A stretch of DNA of 7,746 nucleotides from an uncultured Ruminococcus sp. (GTDB lineage Bacteria; Bacillota; Clostridia; Oscillospirales; CAG-272), in contig CADBRS010000155.1 in NCBI GenBank assembly GCA_902797125.1, positions 1-7,746 on the forward strand, read 5' to 3'. Below, in pieces: positions 5,436 through 7,746 of the stretch (the stretch's first letter is position 1; every line of letters begins with the position of its first letter). The translations under genes and the position numbers were made by a program. The notes below the pieces were generated by a model, which saw only the letters and a program-made list of their open reading frames with translations, did no database searches and was not told where the DNA came from.

Positions 5436-6455
5436 ATGAGAGTTGTAACCATGGGCGAAATGATGATTCGATTCATGCCCAAAGGGAATTTGAGATTTGA
5501 ACAGGCAACGGAATTTGATGCCTATTACGGCGGCGATGAATCCATCGTGGCCACGTCTTTGGCCCGTTTCGGGCTGGAGAGCCGCTATGTGACCAAACTG
5601 CCCCTGAACCCGCTGGGCCAGATCGCTTTGAACAAACTGAGAGAGCAGGGTGTCGATACTTCCTGCATCGCAAGAGGCGGGGAACGGATCGGATTGAATT
5701 TCTACGAAAACGGCGTATCCATGCGTCCGTCCAACGTTTTGTACGACAGAAAGCATTCCGCGATTTCCGAGGCGCTGCCCGAAGATTTCGATTTCGACAA
5801 GATCTTCTCGGATGCAGACTGGTTCCATGTCGCAGGCATCACTCCTGCGATCAGCGACCGGGCTGCCGAACTCGTCAAATTGGCCATGGAGTGCGCGCAT
5901 AAGCATAATGTCACGGTCAGTGTCGATCTGAACTACAGGAGCAAACTCTGGACTCCCGAAAAAGCACAGAGCGTGATGATCCCCCTGATGAAATACGTGG
6001 ACGTCTGCATCGGCAACGAAGAGGACGCTGAAAAGGTCCTCGGATTCAAGCCGGACAACACGGACGTCAACGCCGCTTCTCTGGATGTGGAAGGCTATAA
6101 ACATGTATTTGAGCAGCTGCGCGAAACATTCGGCTTCAAATATGTGTGCTCCACACTGCGCGAAAGCTATTCCGCATCGGACAACGGCTGGTCCGCATTG
6201 CTCTATGACGGCAAAGAATTCTATCATACCCGCAAATACGAGATCCGTCTGGTCGACAGAGGCGGCGGAGGAGCTTCGTTCGCTGCAGGCGTTATTTACG
6301 GCATTCTGAACGGTTTCGATCTTCCGAAGACCGGTGAGTTTGCAGCGGCCGCGTCCGCACTCAAGCAGACCATCAGCGGAGATTTCAATCTGACGACGCT
6401 GCAGGAAGTTTATGCCTTGATGGGCGGAGACACTTCCGGACGGGTCAAGAGATAA
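5436..6455 (+). CDS. PfkB-family 2-keto-3-deoxygluconate kinase-like protein with a substituted active site
   Basis: A 339-residue ribokinase-fold protein whose overall sequence resembles KDG kinases (KDG + ATP to KDPG): VVTMGEMMIRF (3-13), RPSNVLYDR (97-105), FHVAGITPA (130-138), VSVDLNYRSKLW (161-172), CIGNEEDAEKVLGF (191-204), NGWSALLYDG (250-259), SGDFN (314-318). Two signatures are altered. The N-terminal one reads GGDESIVA (32-39), with Ile37 where the PfkB pattern has Asn. The C-terminal one reads DRGGGGASF (274-282), with Ala280 where the catalytic Asp of GAGD/GGGD is expected (codon GCT at 6273-6275). The frame is otherwise complete. AGGAGG (5419-5424) precedes the start by 11 bases. 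It may be an inactive or repurposed kinase, or a recently damaged gene. The family is clear; kinase activity is doubtful. Confidence 0.88.
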   Translation: MRVVTMGEMMIRFMPKGNLRFEQATEFDAYYGGDESIVATSLARFGLESRYVTKLPLNPLGQIALNKLREQGVDTSCIARGGERIGLNFYENGVSMRPSNVLYDRKHSAISEALPEDFDFDKIFSDADWFHVAGITPAISDRAAELVKLAMECAHKHNVTVSVDLNYRSKLWTPEKAQSVMIPLMKYVDVCIGNEEDAEKVLGFKPDNTDVNAASLDVEGYKHVFEQLRETFGFKYVCSTLRESYSASDNGWSALLYDGKEFYHTRKYEIRLVDRGGGGASFAAGVIYGILNGFDLPKTGEFAAAASALKQTISGDFNLTTLQEVYALMGGDTSGRVKR

Positions 6456-6468
6456 GAAGGAGTTTATC

Positions 6469-6924
6469 ATGATCGTTGACCACATCAGAAACAGAGCCCT
6501 GTACTACGGACTCGGAGAAGATTTTAAGAAGGCTCTGGATTACTTCGCGACCGTGTCCGATGCTGAATTTGAAAAATGCAACATCGAGATTCCGGGAACG
6601 GATATCGTGATCAAATGCAGACCGATGATGACAAAGTCCCTGTCTGAGTGCTCCTTTGAAGCACACAAGTCCCATGCGGACATCCACTTTGTGGCATACG
6701 GAAGGGAACGGATCGGTTATACGGACACATCTAAGTGCAAAGAGATCAGCTATGATCCGAAATCGGATGCTTCCGCATTGGAAGGCACCGGAGATCTGGT
6801 CACACTGGAACGCGGATATTTCATGATCACGCTTCCGGATGATGCCCATATGCCCTGTGTTTACGTAGACGGCCCCGAAAAATTGGGCAAAATGATTGCA
6901 AAGATCAGCTTGGAAAGGAAATAA
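6469..6924 (+). CDS. YhcH/YjgK/YiaL (EbgC-like) family protein
   Basis: A 151-residue single-domain protein of the YhcH/EbgC beta-barrel (cupin-like) family, found in sialic acid, beta-galactoside and sugar-acid operons; a role as a sugar anomerase or isomerase has been suggested for members. Family marks visible are FEAHKSHADIHFVAYGRERIGY (64-85; usual form EAHxxYxDIxxxxxGxExI) and FMITLPDDAHMPCVYVDGP (127-145; usual form FxIFxPxDAHxP). His66, His69, Asp71 and His135 are candidates for metal binding. The length equals the family's usual ~150 residues. AAGGAG (6457-6462) lies six bases before ATG 6469; the gene is 13 bases after the kinase-like gene and four bases before the next gene, so translation is probably coupled. 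Its presence supports handling of a free reducing sugar or sugar acid by this operon. Confidence 0.92.
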   Translation: MIVDHIRNRALYYGLGEDFKKALDYFATVSDAEFEKCNIEIPGTDIVIKCRPMMTKSLSECSFEAHKSHADIHFVAYGRERIGYTDTSKCKEISYDPKSDASALEGTGDLVTLERGYFMITLPDDAHMPCVYVDGPEKLGKMIAKISLERK

Positions 6925-6928
6925 AATC

Positions 6929-7609
6929 ATGAGAAGCAGAGACGTATCACTGAAAGAATATGTGATTCAGCAGACCAAATCCACAGGCATTCTGCCTTGT
7001 ATCAAACTGCACCAGAAAGACGACTACATCGCCTATGCCCAGGCTATGTACGACGGTGGCGCGAGAGTCATCGAAGTGACGATGACGACTCCCGGCGTTT
7101 TGGAAGCGATCGAAGCCATTTCCGGCCATTTCGGAGACAAACTGCTGGTCGCAGCCGGAACGGTGCTTGACCCTACATCCGCTAGAGAAGTGATCCTTCA
7201 CGGCGGCAGCATTATCGTCAACCCGTGCGTCATCGACGACGTCATCGATATGGCAGCCCGATATAACGTGCCCGTTTTCAGCGGCGCATTTACCGCGACC
7301 GAGGTTTTCAACGCCATGAGAAAAGGCGCTACCATGGTCAAGATCTTCCCGGGTGCTTTGGGCGGCCCGAAATACATGACCAATCTGAAAATGGTATTTC
7401 CCGACGTGAACCTGATTCCTTCCGGCGGCATCACGCCTGAAAATGCGGGCGAATTCATCCGCTGCGGCGCATGCGCCGTATCCGGAGCCAGAACCTTTAT
7501 GGATTTCGACAAGATCGAAAAGGAAGGCCTTTCCTCGATCACCAGACAGGTCCAGAAGTTCATCGAGATCATCCGGGAAGCTAAAAAAGATCTGCCCGTT
7601 ATTCCTTGA
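6929..7609 (+). CDS. 2-keto-3-deoxy-6-phosphogluconate (KDPG) aldolase family protein
   Basis: A 226-residue class I aldolase of the KDPG/KHG family, which cleaves 2-keto-3-deoxy sugar acids (usually phosphorylated) to pyruvate and an aldehyde through a Schiff base. Visible marks are ILPCIKL (21-27), GGARVIEVTMTTPG (43-56) with catalytic Glu49, VAAGTVLDP (74-82), IVNPC (96-100), FSGAFTATEV (117-126), VKIFPGALGGPKYM (137-150) with Schiff-base Lys138, and LIPSGGITPEN (162-172). It departs from the E. coli enzyme: the Arg of its EVTLRT motif is Thr53, and the C-terminal phosphate loop LGGSWLV reads VSGARTF (184-190). Start ATG 6929 is chosen over TTG 6896, since AAAGGA (6914-6919) is nine bases upstream. 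It follows yhcH by four bases and would act after the kinase-like protein if the pathway is Entner-Doudoroff-like. Confidence 0.9.
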   Translation: MRSRDVSLKEYVIQQTKSTGILPCIKLHQKDDYIAYAQAMYDGGARVIEVTMTTPGVLEAIEAISGHFGDKLLVAAGTVLDPTSAREVILHGGSIIVNPCVIDDVIDMAARYNVPVFSGAFTATEVFNAMRKGATMVKIFPGALGGPKYMTNLKMVFPDVNLIPSGGITPENAGEFIRCGACAVSGARTFMDFDKIEKEGLSSITRQVQKFIEIIREAKKDLPVIP

Positions 7610-7628
7610 AAGCGCGGTGATCCATTCG

Positions 7629-7746
7629 ATGAAAACATATCAGGCTGTGAAGCCGGGAAAGGGCAGTTATATCGAGGTCGAAACGCCGGTCCCGAAAGAT
7701 GACGAGATCCTCGTCAAAGTTCGGTATTGCGGGGTTTGCGGCACAG
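7629..7746 (+). CDS. Zinc-dependent alcohol dehydrogenase family protein, N-terminal part (3' cut by the window)
   Basis: Thirty-nine residues of a medium-chain dehydrogenase are visible. After MKTYQAVKPGKGSYIEVETP comes VPKDDEILVKVRYCGVCGT, the standard GroES-like N-terminus in which the Cys of CGVCGT(D) binds the catalytic Zn. Members oxidise alcohols, polyols or sugar acids with NAD(P)+. It starts 19 bases after the aldolase stop, in the same direction, so it is probably the fifth operon gene and could supply the oxidation step (for example an onate or polyol to the keto acid). The ribosome site is weak (GGTGAT 7616-7621); an in-frame GTG at 7617 is an alternative start. The substrate cannot be told from this fragment. 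Confidence 0.85.
   Translation, partial: MKTYQAVKPGKGSYIEVETPVPKDDEILVKVRYCGVCGT

Noticed and set aside
5226..6485. Long open frame on the - strand (419 codons) antisense to the kinase-like gene
   Set aside because: It mirrors the kinase frame, has no recognisable domain or ribosome site, and covers parts of two well-supported + strand genes. Long antisense frames are common opposite genes of this base composition.
6896..6928. Upstream TTG start of the KDPG-type aldolase
   Set aside because: It overlaps the yhcH 3' end with no ribosome site; ATG 6929 is well placed after AAAGGA.
1..7746. CRISPR arrays, tRNA or rRNA genes
   Set aside because: I saw no regularly spaced direct repeats, tRNA-like cloverleaf with a TTCGA-type arm, or rRNA-like sequence, though I could not run a covariance search.

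Overview
The window looks like chromosomal DNA from a low-to-mid GC Gram-positive bacterium (Bacillota; a gut Clostridia or Erysipelotrichia-type organism is my best guess). The reasons are strong AGGAGG-type ribosome binding sites, TTGACA/TATAAT-type sigma-A promoters, a classic LacI-family regulator and operator, and sugar-acid catabolic genes typical of gut Bacillota. The exact taxon cannot be read from the sequence.

Layout. (1) Bases 1-233 hold the 3' end of a reading frame resembling the C-terminus of an IscB-type RNA-guided nuclease, followed by a strong bulged hairpin (183-214) that looks like the right end of an IS200/IS605-type element. (2) Immediately next to it, with no visible ribosome binding site, starts a GH32 (sucrose/fructan hydrolase) gene on the + strand (234-1763). 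(3) It converges on mgtE, a magnesium channel/transporter gene on the - strand (1853-3427); a shared hairpin terminator lies between them. (4) Upstream of mgtE is a LacI-family regulator gene, also on the - strand (3555-4601), with a textbook terminator, and mgtE has its own promoter just after it. (5) Divergent from the regulator is a tightly packed + strand operon: class II aldolase (4761-5414), PfkB-type 2-keto-3-deoxygluconate kinase-like protein (5436-6455), YhcH/EbgC-like protein (6469-6924), KDPG-aldolase-like protein (6929-7609) and the beginning of a zinc-dependent alcohol dehydrogenase (7629 to the window edge).

How they work together. The divergent regulator/operon pair is an inducible catabolic unit. 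The operon promoter (TTGACA, 17 bp, extended -10 TACGAT) is followed directly by a near-perfect LacI-type palindrome with 9-bp arms (4718-4739) covering the predicted transcription start, so the neighbouring regulator very probably represses the operon. The gene set (dehydrogenase, KDG-kinase-like, KDPG-aldolase-like, class II aldolase, YhcH) points to breakdown of a sugar acid or deoxy-keto sugar acid to pyruvate plus a three-carbon unit, but the substrate is not shown.

The most striking point is that the kinase-like protein lacks the catalytic aspartate of the PfkB signature (GGGAS where GAGDS/GGGDS is expected) and also lacks the conserved Asn of the N-terminal signature. The aldolase downstream departs from the E. 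coli-type KDPG aldolase at positions that contact the carboxylate and phosphate. Together these suggest either a decayed or repurposed Entner-Doudoroff-type module or an unrecognised variant pathway.
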